Positions 35,683 through 44,045 of a stretch of 64,000 bases of DNA are shown here, one piece after another. A model generated the notes under the pieces. That model did no database searches. It saw only the letters and a list, made by a program, of their open reading frames with translations, and was not told the origin of the DNA. The position numbers and the translations under genes are program-made. The stretch is from Arenimonas donghaensis DSM 18148 = HO3-R19 (GTDB lineage Bacteria > Pseudomonadota > Gammaproteobacteria > Xanthomonadales > Xanthomonadaceae). Position 1 is the first letter of the stretch, and each line of letters starts with the position of its first letter. The stretch covers positions 18,860 to 82,859 of the forward strand of contig NZ_AVCJ01000007.1 in assembly GCF_000743535.1 (NCBI RefSeq). The letters are read 5' to 3'.

Positions 35683-37064
35683 TACGCGGGGGGGATGCGG
35701 ACGCTGAAACGGGCGCCGCCGAGTTCCGGGGCCCGGGTGACCCTGAGTTCACCCAGGTAGGCAGTGACGATGTCCTGCACGATCGCCAGGCCGACGCCGT
35801 GGCCCTGCACGCGCTCGTCGCCGCGGACACCACGCTGGAGCAGGCGATCGACGCGCTCGGCCGGGATGCCCGGGCCATCGTCGTCGACGATGAAGTTCAC
35901 GCCGGCCCGGCGCTCCGGCGGTGCCGGCTCCACCGACACCGTCAACAGCACGCGCTTGTCGGCCCACTTGAAGGCGTTCTCCAGCAGGTTGCCCAGCAGT
36001 TCCTGCAGGTCGCCCAGCTCGCCGTGGAAGCGCGCGGCCGGATCGATGTCGAATTCGCAGAACACGCCGCGCCCGGCGTAGACCTTTTCCAACCCGGCGA
36101 CGATTTCCTCGGCACGCGGCTCGATTTCGATCGGCGCCGAATACAGGGCATGGCCGGTGCGTGCGGCGCGGGTGAGCTGGTAGGTGACGATCTCGTTCAT
36201 GCGCTGGACCTGGGCCGCGACCTCGGAACGCAGTTCGGCATGGCTGGCGTCCGCATCGAGCCGTGATCGCAGCACGGCCAGGGGCGTCTTGAGGCTGTGC
36301 GCAAGGTCGGACAGCGTGTTGCGGCTGCGGTCGAGATGGGTCCGCTCGCTTTCGATCAGGGCATTGATGGCGTGGGTGATCGACTCGAGCTCACGCGGAT
36401 GCCTGCCCGAGAGCCGCTGGCTTTCACCCTGGCGCACGCGCCCGAGCTCGCGCTCGACGTTGCGCAAAGGCAACAGGCTCCAGCGCAGCACCAGCAACTG
36501 CACCATGGTCAGCAGCAGGGCCGCGAGCAACAGGTTGCCCCAGAGCGCCGCCCGGTAGATGCGAATCTGGTTCTCGATCTGCTGCGCGTCCTCGAACACG
36601 CTGAAGGTCAGCGGGAAGTCGTCGGCCGGGACCCAGATCACGCCGATGGAATACCCGTAGACGCTGTTTTCCATGCCCGATGCGTCGACGATGCGCAGCG
36701 GGCCCTCGAAGCGGCGCTCGCCCGGCTTCAGGAATTCGACCGGCGGCAGTGACCGCCCCAGGGACGACGCCGATTCCCAGCGCAGGCCTTCCCCGCGCAC
36801 CGTGGCATAAAGCCCGCTCCGGGGCGTCAGCAGGCGACTGTCGGGCGGGATTTCGGGCGAAATGAAGTCGCGGGTCCGGTCCAGCTCGCTGTCGCGGATG
36901 TAGCTGTTGGCCAGGTTGGCCAGGCGCTCGCGCAGGGCGTTTTGCGCCGTGGCCACGAAGGCCCGGTCGAGCGCGAGGCCGGTCAGGCCCAGGAAAGCGA
37001 CCAGCGCAAGGCTGGCCGCCAGCATCTGCCGGGCCTGCAGCGACAGCGTGCGCCAGGCGCGCAC
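35679..37064 (-). CDS. phoQ: PhoQ-like sensor histidine kinase
   Basis: The 461-residue sensor has two membrane helices (about 12-34 and 172-194) flanking a periplasmic sensor of about 135 residues with YGYSIGVIWVPADDFPLTFSV. A HAMP-like segment, HisKA (phospho-His in SDLAHSLKTPLAVL) and HATPase (ELLGNLLENAFKWA, DDDGPGIP, GHGVGLAIVQDI) follow. The LAHSLKTPL box and arrangement match PhoQ, which responds to low magnesium, acidity and cationic peptides. It starts 6 bases after phoP. The acidic patch that defines enterobacterial PhoQ is not obvious, so the signal may differ. Confidence 0.85.
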   Translation of the reverse strand: MRAWRTLSLQARQMLAASLALVAFLGLTGLALDRAFVATAQNALRERLANLANSYIRDSELDRTRDFISPEIPPDSRLLTPRSGLYATVRGEGLRWESASSLGRSLPPVEFLKPGERRFEGPLRIVDASGMENSVYGYSIGVIWVPADDFPLTFSVFEDAQQIENQIRIYRAALWGNLLLAALLLTMVQLLVLRWSLLPLRNVERELGRVRQGESQRLSGRHPRELESITHAINALIESERTHLDRSRNTLSDLAHSLKTPLAVLRSRLDADASHAELRSEVAAQVQRMNEIVTYQLTRAARTGHALYSAPIEIEPRAEEIVAGLEKVYAGRGVFCEFDIDPAARFHGELGDLQELLGNLLENAFKWADKRVLLTVSVEPAPPERRAGVNFIVDDDGPGIPAERVDRLLQRGVRGDERVQGHGVGLAIVQDIVTAYLGELRVTRAPELGGARFSVRIPPAY

Positions 37065-37070
37065 GCCGGA

Positions 37071-37751
37071 CTACTCGTCGCGCGGGATGGCGAACCGGTA
37101 GCCGCGACCGCGCACGGTTTCGATCGGCTTGATCTCACCGTCGGGGTCGAGCTTCTTGCGCAGGCGACCGATGAAAACTTCGAGCACGTTCGAATCGCGG
37201 TCGAAGTCCTGCTGGTAGATGTGCTCGGTCAGGTCGGCCTTGGACACCAGCTCACCGGCGTGCAGCATCAGGTACTCGAGAACCTTGTATTCGTAGCTGG
37301 TCAGGTCGACGCCGGAGCCGTTGACGCTGACGGTCTGCGCCGACAGGTCCAGGCGGACCGGGCCGCAGTCGAGCGAAGGTTTGGACCAGCCGGCGGCGCG
37401 ACGCAGCAGCGCGTTCATGCGGGCCAGCAGCTCTTCGACGTGGAAAGGCTTGACCAGGTAGTCGTCGGCGCCGGACTTGAGGCCCTCGACCTTGTCCTGC
37501 CAGCTCGAGCGCGCGGTCAGGATGAGGATCGGGAACTTCTGCCCGGCTTCGCGCAGGGCCTTGACCAGGTCCATGCCCGACATCTTGGGCAGGCCCAGGT
37601 CGATCACGGCGATATCGAAGGGAACTTCCCTGCCGTGGTACAGGCCTTCCTCGCCGTCACCAGCGGTATCCACGGCGAAACCTTCGCGCTTGAGTCGCGC
37701 GGCAAGGGTTTCACGCAGCGGGGCTTCATCCTCGACCAGCAGAACGCGCAT
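37071..37751 (-). CDS. phoP: PhoP-like OmpR-family response regulator
   Basis: The 226-residue response regulator has receiver residues Glu8-Asp9, phospho-acceptor Asp in AVIDLGLPKMSG, switch Thr in ILTARSSWQDK and Lys in YLVKPFHVEELLAR. The C-terminal winged helix (about 125-224) includes LTSYEYKVLEYLMLHAGELV and SNVLEVFIGRLRKKLDPDG, and ends RGRGYRFAI. The arrangement pepSY-phoP-phoQ is typical of xanthomonads, where PhoPQ controls envelope properties. A 6-base hairpin (TGGCCC/GGGCCA, 37774-37789) lies in the 48-base gap after the upstream gene and could tune read-through. Confidence 0.92.
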   Translation of the reverse strand: MRVLLVEDEAPLRETLAARLKREGFAVDTAGDGEEGLYHGREVPFDIAVIDLGLPKMSGMDLVKALREAGQKFPILILTARSSWQDKVEGLKSGADDYLVKPFHVEELLARMNALLRRAAGWSKPSLDCGPVRLDLSAQTVSVNGSGVDLTSYEYKVLEYLMLHAGELVSKADLTEHIYQQDFDRDSNVLEVFIGRLRKKLDPDGEIKPIETVRGRGYRFAIPRDE

Positions 37752-37799
37752 GGCGTCTCCTTCAACAGGGGAATGGCCCGGTGGGGCCAGGGCAGGGGT

Positions 37800-38186
37800 T
37801 CAATCGTCGCGACGACGGGGTGTTGGTGCTTCGGGTTCGCGAGCGTCGGGGCGGGTTTCGGGGGCGCGCTGGCTCGGCGGCTCGGGCCGGGCACGTTCGC
37901 GCAGCATCAGGCTGCGGCGGTCGGTACGCGGCGGCGGGCGGACTTCGGGCTTGCGCTGGTCGTGCAGTACCCGCACCCGGCCGTCGGGCGTGAGCACCTT
38001 GATCCGGTAGACGTCTTCGCCGCCGCGCTGCATGCGGTCGGCGCGAAGCACCTGGCCACCCTCGCGCTCGACTTGGCGGATGCGTTCGCCCATTTCCGCC
38101 TTCTGCTCACGCGCCTCTTCGGCCGAGACAGGCAGCGCCAGCGCGAAAGCGGCAAAAAACAGCAAGGGGCGAAGGGTGTTCAGCAT
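37800..38186 (-). CDS. PepSY-like exported protein upstream of phoPQ
   Basis: The 128-residue exported protein has a signal peptide (MLNTLRPLLFFAAFALALPVSA) and a PepSY-like segment (AEMGERIRQVEREGGQVLRADRM...DVYRIKVLTPDGRVRVLHD), then a tail extremely rich in Arg and Pro with several Glu. PepSY proteins of this type often sit before phoPQ-like systems and may modulate the sensor in the periplasm. The tail is low-complexity and probably disordered. It is the first gene of the three-gene run. Confidence 0.82.
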   Translation of the reverse strand: MLNTLRPLLFFAAFALALPVSAEEAREQKAEMGERIRQVEREGGQVLRADRMQRGGEDVYRIKVLTPDGRVRVLHDQRKPEVRPPPRTDRRSLMLRERARPEPPSQRAPETRPDAREPEAPTPRRRDD

Positions 38187-38315
38187 CGGCGGGAGGATAG
38201 CTCCGAGTGGGTGGACCGGCTAGCCGGAAGACGCGGCAGAGTCTGGTCGCCGGGCAGTGAATCCGGTATGAACCCTAAGCGCGTCAATAACTTGTACCTG
38301 AACAAGGCCGGCTTG

Positions 38316-39227
38316 TCAGTATATTTCGGCGACACAGCAGCGCAGGGAGCCGCCGGCCTTCTCGACCTCGTCCAGGGGCACGGGGGCCAGTTCGAAGCCC
38401 GCCCCCGCCAGGCTGGCCCGCTGCGCCGGGTCCAGCGCGTCCGCGCCGGCCTGGCTGATGCGTAACCGGTCGTCCCGCAGGGCGATGCAATTGCCGGCGA
38501 AGGCCGCCTTCTGGGCGGCCGTCAGGCGGACGACGTGGGGGGCATACAGGCTGGCCAGGGCCTCGGCCACGCCCGGGTCGGCGAATCCCGATGGCGCCAC
38601 CACCAGGGCGCGCCCCGCCAGCACGCTCATCACCACGTTGGCGTGGTATTCGCCGGGAGCCAGGTCGAACAGCAGGGTCGCCCGAAGTCCCAGCGCCTCA
38701 TGCAGGGCGCGGGCACCCGGCTCGTCGCAGCGTTCCCCCAGGCCGGCGTAGGCCAGCCCGCGGGCACGGTCGATCACCACGGAGCCGGTGAGTTCGCAGA
38801 CGCCCGGCTGGGCGCGCAGGTCGATTTCCCGGCGGCCAAGCAAGCCGGTGAAGAAACCGCGGATATCGGCGCGTCCGGCTTCACGCTGGCGCACCGGGTG
38901 GCGCATGCGCCCCACGAGCACGATGCCCGGCCCGGTGGCGAAAACGTTGTTCGGGAACAGGCCATCGGGCGCGTCCGGATCACCGGGGAAACACACCACG
39001 GGCAGGTCCTGCGCCAGCGCGGCGTGCAGCGCCCGGTGCTGGGCCGACGCCCGCAGCGGGTCCACGGCCACCGACAGGTCCATGTAGGCATTGTCGCTGG
39101 CCGATTGTTCGGCCAGGACAAAGCCATCCGGCGCGACCAGGAAGGCTGCCCGCGCGCAGGCCGGGCCGAAGTCCGGCGCCAGGCCCCGCGCAAAGGCCAG
39201 GAAGGCCTGGCTGTCGCGGGTGATCAT
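38316..39227 (-). CDS. Amidinotransferase-superfamily hydrolase (CtlX / arginine-deiminase-related)
   Basis: The 303-residue protein is of the guanidino-group-modifying superfamily. Substrate and catalytic blocks are DGLFPNNVFAT, the Glu/Asp region ELTGSVVIDRARGLAYAGLGERCDEPG, catalytic His in APGEYHANVVMSVLAGRALVV and the C-terminal nucleophile region GGSLRCCVAEIY. This layout is nearest to CtlX-type citrulline hydrolases and dimethylarginine hydrolases. The exact substrate (citrulline, arginine or methylated arginine) cannot be read. Its ATG overlaps the stop of a PEBP gene. Together with arginase it points to use of arginine-family amino acids. Confidence 0.87.
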   Translation of the reverse strand: MITRDSQAFLAFARGLAPDFGPACARAAFLVAPDGFVLAEQSASDNAYMDLSVAVDPLRASAQHRALHAALAQDLPVVCFPGDPDAPDGLFPNNVFATGPGIVLVGRMRHPVRQREAGRADIRGFFTGLLGRREIDLRAQPGVCELTGSVVIDRARGLAYAGLGERCDEPGARALHEALGLRATLLFDLAPGEYHANVVMSVLAGRALVVAPSGFADPGVAEALASLYAPHVVRLTAAQKAAFAGNCIALRDDRLRISQAGADALDPAQRASLAGAGFELAPVPLDEVEKAGGSLRCCVAEIY

Positions 39228-39712
39228 CCTTCGCCCCGGTTCTCGTAGGTCGCGGTGATCGAGGCCCGGGCCAGGGTATGGAAGTGCAGGTTGAAGCCGA
39301 ACACCGCGCCGGAGTCGTCGGGACCGACGTCCAGGCGATCGGTGTCGACCGCGAACACGGTGAAGACATAACGATGCCTGCCATGGCCCGCCGGCGGCGC
39401 CGCGCCGCCGTAGCCAACGCTGCCGAAGTCGGTTCGACCCTGCACCGCGCCTGCCGGCAGGTCGTGCCCACCGGGATGGCCCGCGCCCGCCGGCACTTCG
39501 GTCGTGTCCGCCGGCAGGTTGGCCACGGTCCAGTGCCAGAACCCGGAGCCGGTCGGGGCATCCGGGTCGAAGCAGGTGATCGCGAAACTGCGGGTGCCCG
39601 CCGGCGCACCGCTCCAGCGAAGGTGCGGCGACGTATCGCCCATCGCCTTGACGTGCAGGTCCGGCAGCGTGTCGCCGTCCTGGAAGCTCGCCGATTTGAG
39701 TTCGAATGCCAT
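39224..39712 (-). CDS. YbhB/YbcL-type phosphatidylethanolamine-binding-like protein
   Basis: The 162-residue protein has the PEBP fold: FQDGDTLPDLHVKA at the start, the ligand-site motifs SPHLRWSGAP and ITCFDPDAPTGSGFWHWTVANLP, and a late GHGRHRYVFTVFAVD. It lacks a signal peptide and is cytoplasmic. ATG 39712 lies 11 bases after GGAGG; an ATG five codons upstream is also possible. The stop overlaps the CtlX-like gene start by four bases, which couples the two. The role of bacterial YbhB proteins is not settled. Confidence 0.9.
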   Translation of the reverse strand: MAFELKSASFQDGDTLPDLHVKAMGDTSPHLRWSGAPAGTRSFAITCFDPDAPTGSGFWHWTVANLPADTTEVPAGAGHPGGHDLPAGAVQGRTDFGSVGYGGAAPPAGHGRHRYVFTVFAVDTDRLDVGPDDSGAVFGFNLHFHTLARASITATYENRGEG

Positions 39713-39749
39713 GTGGGAGTCCTCCATGCGCCTGGATAGGACGCCCATG

Positions 39750-40727
39750 CTAGCCGGTGCGCGTGGCCTCGAGCGCGCGCTCGACCACCGACCAGTCGGC
39801 ACCGGGTCGCGGCGCCCCCTCGCTGAGCACCTGGCGGAAAATCCGTCCGCCCGGCTGTCCGTGGAACAGGCCCAGCCAGTGCCGCGACTGGTGCTTGAGC
39901 GCGACGCCGCGCGACAGGCAGCCTTCCACGTAGGGCCGCATGGCCACGAGCAGTTCCTCCCGGCCGCGCGGCGGCAGGGCCGGTTCGAACAGCGCCCGAT
40001 CCATCAGGTGCAGGCGATACGGCTCGTGGTAGGCCGCGCGTCCGATCATCACGCCGTCCACCTGCCCAAGCACGTCCTGGACGTCCGTGACCGTCGCCAG
40101 GCCGCCATTGATCTCCACCCGCAGGTCGCTGCGCTCGCACTTGAGCCGGTAGACCCAGTCGTATCGCAGCGGCGGGATTTCGCGGTTTTCCTTCGGACTG
40201 AGGCCCTGCAGCCAGGCCTTGCGGGCATGGACGACGAAATGCGTGCAGCCAGCCGCGGCAACGCTGTCGACGAAGGCGCGAAAGACGTCGTAGTCCTCCA
40301 TTTCATCCACGCCCAGCCGGCACTTCACCGTCACCGGGACCCCGGCCGGCGCGGCGGCGATCATCGCGGCCACGGCATCGGCCACCAGCGCAGGCTCCTT
40401 CATCAGGCAGGCGCCGAATCGCCCCGCCTGCACGCGGTCGGACGGACAGCCGACGTTGAGGTTGATCTCGTCGTAGCCCCAGTCGGCGCCAATGCGCGTG
40501 GCCTCGGCCAGGTGCGCGGGATCGGAGCCGCCCAGCTGCAGCGCCACCGGGTGTTCGACCGGATCGAAGCCCAGCAGCCGCTCGCGATCCCCGTGGATCA
40601 CGGCCTGGGCATGCACCATCTCGGTGTACAGACGCGCATGCGGCGCCAGCAGACGGTGGAAGACGCGGCAATGCCGGTCGGTCCAGTCCATCATCGGGGC
40701 AACGCTCAGGGAAGGGGACGACGACAC
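39750..40727 (-). CDS. dusA: tRNA-dihydrouridine(20/20a) synthase
   Basis: The 325-residue FMN-dependent TIM-barrel enzyme reduces uridines 20 and 20a in the D loop of tRNAs. DusA hallmarks are SVAPMMDWTDRHCRVFHRLL at the start, EINLNVGCPSDRVQAGRFGACLM with the catalytic Cys in NVGCPS, VKCRLGVDEMEDYD, HARKAWLQGLSPKENREIPPL and GLFHGQPGGRIFRQVLSE. The start is GTG 40727; no nearer ATG keeps the N-terminal motif, and the Shine-Dalgarno is weak. It is 37 bases upstream of the PEBP gene and probably drives it. Confidence 0.96.
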   Translation of the reverse strand: MSSSPSLSVAPMMDWTDRHCRVFHRLLAPHARLYTEMVHAQAVIHGDRERLLGFDPVEHPVALQLGGSDPAHLAEATRIGADWGYDEINLNVGCPSDRVQAGRFGACLMKEPALVADAVAAMIAAAPAGVPVTVKCRLGVDEMEDYDVFRAFVDSVAAAGCTHFVVHARKAWLQGLSPKENREIPPLRYDWVYRLKCERSDLRVEINGGLATVTDVQDVLGQVDGVMIGRAAYHEPYRLHLMDRALFEPALPPRGREELLVAMRPYVEGCLSRGVALKHQSRHWLGLFHGQPGGRIFRQVLSEGAPRPGADWSVVERALEATRTG

Positions 40728-40797
40728 CCGTGGCCAGCCTTGGAACGGTGTGGGGCGCGCAGTTTAGGCCGCCGGCGGCGACCACGGCCAGCCAGGC

Positions 40798-41133
40798 TCA
40801 GCCTGGCGGCATCGGTCGGCCGTCGGCGTCGGTGACCAGGCGGAAGCGCTGGCCGGCATAGTAGAAGGTGAACCGGAACAGGCCCGCGTCCTCGCCGGTG
40901 CCGCGTTCGCAGAGTGTGGCGATGCGCCGGTCGGCCACCATCGCGGGCACCCGCGCCGGATCCAGTCCCAGGCCCGCGGCCACCGCGGTGGCGTCAACGT
41001 CCACCGGCGCGACCGGCGTCGGCGGGGCGGGCTGGGGGTCCGGGCAGGCATCGACGCCGGCCGCGTCCAGCGCTTCGGCGACGCCGCTGCGCTGGTGCGA
41101 GTCGAAATCATTCCAATCAATGACCATGGCCAT
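40798..41133 (-). CDS. DUF6522-like small protein
   Basis: The 111-residue soluble protein has an acidic, Pro-rich N-terminal half (MVIDWNDFDSHQRSGVAEAL, then a PAPPTPVAP linker) and a C-terminal domain: VDATAVAAGLGLDPARVPAMV, then ATLCERGTGEDAGLFRFTFY and FRLVTDADGRPM. This end resembles the DUF6522 family from memory; the function is unknown. ATG 41133 has GGGAGGA upstream. It is divergent from an SDR gene, and the 148-base gap contains two TGAC-N4-GTCA dyads, suggesting control by a CRP/FNR-superfamily protein. Confidence 0.72.
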   Translation of the reverse strand: MAMVIDWNDFDSHQRSGVAEALDAAGVDACPDPQPAPPTPVAPVDVDATAVAAGLGLDPARVPAMVADRRIATLCERGTGEDAGLFRFTFYYAGQRFRLVTDADGRPMPPG

Positions 41134-41187
41134 GGCGAATCCTCCCTCGTTGCCCGGCAGGTTGGCGCCCGCGGCCGGCGGTCGCCC

Positions 41188-41224
41188 TGACCTGGGTCAG
41201 GCCCGGGCCGAATGACACAGGTCA
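41188..41224. promoter_or_regulatory. Two TGAC-N4-GTCA dyads between the DUF6522-like and SDR genes
   Basis: TGACCTGGGTCA (41188-41199, extended to 16 bases CCTGACC-TG-GGTCAGG at 41186-41201) and TGACACAGGTCA (41213-41224) have the same half-sites and spacing, with centres 25 bases apart. The form is like FNR/DNR-type sites (TTGA-N6-TCAA). They are placed to serve either divergent gene: the second dyad is centred 63 bases before the SDR ATG, the first 60 bases before the DUF6522-like ATG. Confidence 0.55.
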
Positions 41225-41281
41225 AGGTCGCTGGACCCCAGCCGGTGCAATCTGACGGTAAGCCACCCCGGGAGACAGCCC

Positions 41282-42055
41282 ATGGACCGCGTCACAGGCA
41301 AGACTTGCATCGTCACCGGCGCTGCGCTGGGCATCGGCCGCGCCTGCGCCGAACGCCTGGCCGAAGAAGGCGGCGCCGTCGCGCTGTTCGACCTGCACGA
41401 CAACGAGGGCGAAGCCGTAGCCGCGGCCATTCGCGAGCGCGGTGGCCGGGCCCGCTACTGGCACGTGGACGTCAGCGACGAACCGGCCGTGAAGCGGGCC
41501 ATCGACGACGTCGCCGCCGAGTTCGGCGGCGTCAACGTGGTCGTCAACAACGCCGGCATTTCCGGTTCAACGAAGCTGACCCACGAAATCACCGAGGCCG
41601 AGTGGGACAAGGTGCAGGCGGTGAACGTGAAGGGCGTGCTGTTTTGCTGCAAGCACGCGATTCCGCACCTCAAGGCCGCCGGCGGCGGCAGCATCATCAA
41701 TCTTTCGTCGATCTATGGCCTGGTCGGCGCGGCCGACGTGCCCGCCTACCACGCCTCCAAGGGCGCGGTGCGGCTGATGAGCAAGACCGATGCGCTGTGT
41801 TACGCCGCCGATCGCATCCGCGTGAATTCGGTGCACCCGGGCTACATCTGGACCCCGATGGTCGAAAACCACCTCAAGGCCAGCGGTGCCACCGACATCG
41901 AGGCAGCCCGCCGCGACGTCGGGGCGCTGCATCCGCTCGGCCACATGGGCGACGTCGACGACATCGCCTGGGGCGTGGTTTACCTGGCCTCGGACGAGTC
42001 GAAGTTCATCACCGGCGCCGAGCTGGCGATCGACGGCGGTTACACCGCGCGCTGA
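41282..42055 (+). CDS. Short-chain dehydrogenase/reductase
   Basis: The 257-residue classical SDR has the cofactor motif TGAALGIG (residues 13-20) with FDLHD suggesting NAD preference through the acidic residue after beta-2. NNAG lies near 90, and the catalytic Ser-Tyr-Lys are in NLSSIYGLVGAADVPAYHASKGAVR. The structural VHPGYIWTPM and C-terminal GAELAIDGGYTAR are also present. The substrate cannot be inferred; the sequence is nearest to cyclohexanol or 3-hydroxysteroid-type NAD-dependent dehydrogenases. Its upstream region carries paired dyads. GGGAG precedes the ATG. Confidence 0.92.
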   Translation: MDRVTGKTCIVTGAALGIGRACAERLAEEGGAVALFDLHDNEGEAVAAAIRERGGRARYWHVDVSDEPAVKRAIDDVAAEFGGVNVVVNNAGISGSTKLTHEITEAEWDKVQAVNVKGVLFCCKHAIPHLKAAGGGSIINLSSIYGLVGAADVPAYHASKGAVRLMSKTDALCYAADRIRVNSVHPGYIWTPMVENHLKASGATDIEAARRDVGALHPLGHMGDVDDIAWGVVYLASDESKFITGAELAIDGGYTAR

Positions 42056-42064
42056 GTCCGGCGA

Positions 42065-42634
42065 TCAGCGGCCGTTGCCCTTGCCGCCTTTGTTGCCCTT
42101 GTCGGGCTTGCCGCCGCCTTGGCCGCGGCCCGGCGGCGGGCCCTGCTCGCGACCGTCCCGGGAACCCCCGGACGCCTTCGGGCCACCGCGCCCATGCATG
42201 CGGTCGTGGCCCTTGCCGACCTTGCCCTTGAGCGCGTGGAACGCGTCCGAACCGGGTTTGATGCCCAGGCGCTGGGCCACGACGCCCCACCCCTGGCCGC
42301 GGTTGTGCTGGTAGTAGTCCGCAACCTCCAGGCAGGGGCGCCCCAGCTGGTGGGCGATGGCACAGGCGTAGTAGATGTCGCCGGGCGCCCACCCCCGGTC
42401 GTAATAAAGATCGCGCACCAGCACGCGCGGCGCACCGAAGCTCACCACGACGTCGTCGATGAAGCCATCGGTGTTGCCTCGCGCATACACGTTGATGTCA
42501 CCCAGCCGGGTATCGACCCAGGCATCGCCGGTCCGGGGGCTGAATCCGACGGCGATGTCGTCGACCAAAGCCTGCGCACCGGTGGAAGCGGCAAGGCCGA
42601 AGGCCAGCGTGGCTGCGAATAGCTTGCGGTTCAT
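42065..42634 (-). CDS. Exported protein of unknown function with Gly/Lys-rich tail
   Basis: The 189-residue protein has a signal peptide (MNRKLFAATLAFGLAASTGAQA) and a conserved-looking middle: INVYARGNTDGFIDDVV, VLVRDLYYDRGWAPGDIYYACAIAHQLGRPC and NRGQGWGVVAQRLGIKPGS. A basic low-complexity tail of about 50 residues is made of Gly, Lys, Arg and Pro. The middle motif is often seen in xanthomonad hypothetical proteins; I know no function. It ends 9 bases from the convergent SDR stop. A dyad GCTGAT-TCTGC-ATCAGC (42663-42679) lies 29 bases upstream of its ATG. Confidence 0.78.
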   Translation of the reverse strand: MNRKLFAATLAFGLAASTGAQALVDDIAVGFSPRTGDAWVDTRLGDINVYARGNTDGFIDDVVVSFGAPRVLVRDLYYDRGWAPGDIYYACAIAHQLGRPCLEVADYYQHNRGQGWGVVAQRLGIKPGSDAFHALKGKVGKGHDRMHGRGGPKASGGSRDGREQGPPPGRGQGGGKPDKGNKGGKGNGR

Positions 42635-42700
42635 GGGTGGCTCCCTGGTGAGACGATTCGGCGCTGATTCTGCATCAGCCAGGTGAACGACCGCGAAACC

Positions 42701-43180
42701 CTAGATCCGCTGCAGCCGGTGGCCGATGCCGTCGGCACGCGGCCGGCCCTGGCCGTCGAGCAGCTCCAGGCTGCCGTCGGGTTGCAGCTGGTACCACTGG
42801 TCGGCGCCGTCGGGATCGAGCCGGAACACGGTGGCGGTGCCGTTTTCGGTGCCCTGCCGACCCTCGCGCCATGCCCCGGCGAGCGTGAACTGGTTGCCGG
42901 CGTCTTCGCCCAGGTAGGTTTCCTCGAGCTCGAAGTCCTGGTTGCCGTCGTCGTCGCGACGCAGCGTCAGCCGGGTCCGGATGCCGTCGCAGTCGCTGCA
43001 GGGCAGCACCCCCTGCCAGCTGCGTTCGAAAGGCTCGTCGGAGGGTGGCGCCACGACGGCAGCCAGCGCAGGGTCGACGGCCTCCTCTTCCCTGTCTTCG
43101 CGCTCCAGGCCGCAGCCGGCGAGCGCCAGCGGCAGCGCGAAAATGAACACCCACTTAGCGGGGATCGTGATCGAGGCCAT
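42701..43180 (-). CDS. NlpE-like lipoprotein
   Basis: The 159-residue lipoprotein has signal peptide ITIPAKWVFIFALPLALAGC with lipobox LAGC. An NlpE-type N-terminal domain begins WQGVLPCSDCDGIRTRLTL, which contains the CxxC pair of NlpE, followed by LEETYLGEDAGNQFTLAGAW and WYQLQPDGSLELLDGQG. NlpE senses copper stress and lipoprotein traffic and signals through Cpx in enterobacteria; no Cpx genes are visible here. ATG 43180 has AGGA nine bases upstream; an ATG three codons earlier is also possible. It is divergent from the TonB-type gene. Confidence 0.85.
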   Translation of the reverse strand: MASITIPAKWVFIFALPLALAGCGLEREDREEEAVDPALAAVVAPPSDEPFERSWQGVLPCSDCDGIRTRLTLRRDDDGNQDFELEETYLGEDAGNQFTLAGAWREGRQGTENGTATVFRLDPDGADQWYQLQPDGSLELLDGQGRPRADGIGHRLQRI

Positions 43181-43314
43181 GGAACACATCCTAACGCTTG
43201 CGCGCCGCCGCTACCCGGGTGCACTTTCAAGACATACGACGGACGGCGACAGCCAACCCCACCGGCGGCGCCGACACGTTCAAGACCCGTGCCACCCACC
43301 GAAGGAGGTGTCCC

Positions 43315-43986
43315 ATGGTCCGCAGCCTGCCGTCGTCCCACCCCACCCCGCCCTGGCAACGCATCGATGCCAAGCGCATCGCCGGCTCCAGCCTGGCCAT
43401 CTGCGTCCACGTGGTCGTACTGGGCGCGCTGATGTTTCCCAACACCTGGTCACCGCCGGCCAAACCGCCGCGCGCGGAGACGATACCCGTGCTGGTCGAG
43501 CCCCTGCCGCCGGTCGACATTCCCCCGACCACGCCGCCGCCGGATCCGCAGCCGGTGACCGAGGTTCGTCGCATCGAACCGCGGCCCATCGTGGAAACGA
43601 TGCCGGTGCCGGACATCGACAGCACGCCGGTGTTCGAGCAGGGCGAAATCGAGGCGCCGCCGGTCGTCACCGGCAACAGCGAGCCCACCGACTTCAACCC
43701 TGGCCCGCCGGCCGTCATGACCCTGGCCTACGACATCGCCCCGGCGCCGCGCTATCCGCGCCCTTCCCTGATCGCCGGCCATGAAGGCACGGTGACCCTG
43801 CGCGTGCTGGTGGACGAAACCGGCCAGCCGCAGGAGGCATCCATCGAAAACAGCAGCGGTCATCGCGCCCTCGACCAGGCCGCGCGGACGCAGGTGCTGC
43901 AGCACTGGCGCTTCCACCCGGCCCAGCGCCAGGGGCGCGCGGTCGCCGCCTATGCCCTGGTGCCGATCGTGTTCAGCCTGCCCTGA
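43315..43986 (+). CDS. TonB-family energy transducer
   Basis: The 223-residue protein has one membrane anchor (residues 21-41, IAGSSLAICVHVVVLGALMFP) and a long Pro/Glu/Val-rich periplasmic spacer. The TonB C-terminal domain (about 140-223) carries PAPRYPRPSLIAGHEGTVTLRVLVDETGQPQEASIENSSGHRALDQAA and VLQHWRFHPA. It couples the proton motive force to outer-membrane receptors when combined with ExbB/ExbD, which are not in this window. The ATG is preceded by an ideal GAAGGAGGTG. A large dyad and the MipA-type gene follow. Confidence 0.92.
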   Translation: MVRSLPSSHPTPPWQRIDAKRIAGSSLAICVHVVVLGALMFPNTWSPPAKPPRAETIPVLVEPLPPVDIPPTTPPPDPQPVTEVRRIEPRPIVETMPVPDIDSTPVFEQGEIEAPPVVTGNSEPTDFNPGPPAVMTLAYDIAPAPRYPRPSLIAGHEGTVTLRVLVDETGQPQEASIENSSGHRALDQAARTQVLQHWRFHPAQRQGRAVAAYALVPIVFSLP

Positions 43987-44002
43987 CGCTGGACAATCAC
44001 GC

Positions 44003-44045
44003 CGGTTCGACGGATCGTCACCGACAGTGACGCTTCGTCGAACCG
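44003..44045 (+). promoter_or_regulatory. Two-tier inverted repeat between the TonB-type and MipA-type genes
   Basis: Outer arms CGGTTCGACG (44003-44012) and CGTCGAACCG (44036-44045) and inner arms CGTCAC (44016-44021) and GTGACG (44027-44032) nest around a 5-base loop. The 3' arm ends on the GGAG that serves the MipA-type ATG at 44057. It could be a terminator without T run, or a leader hairpin that limits ribosome access. Confidence 0.5.
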
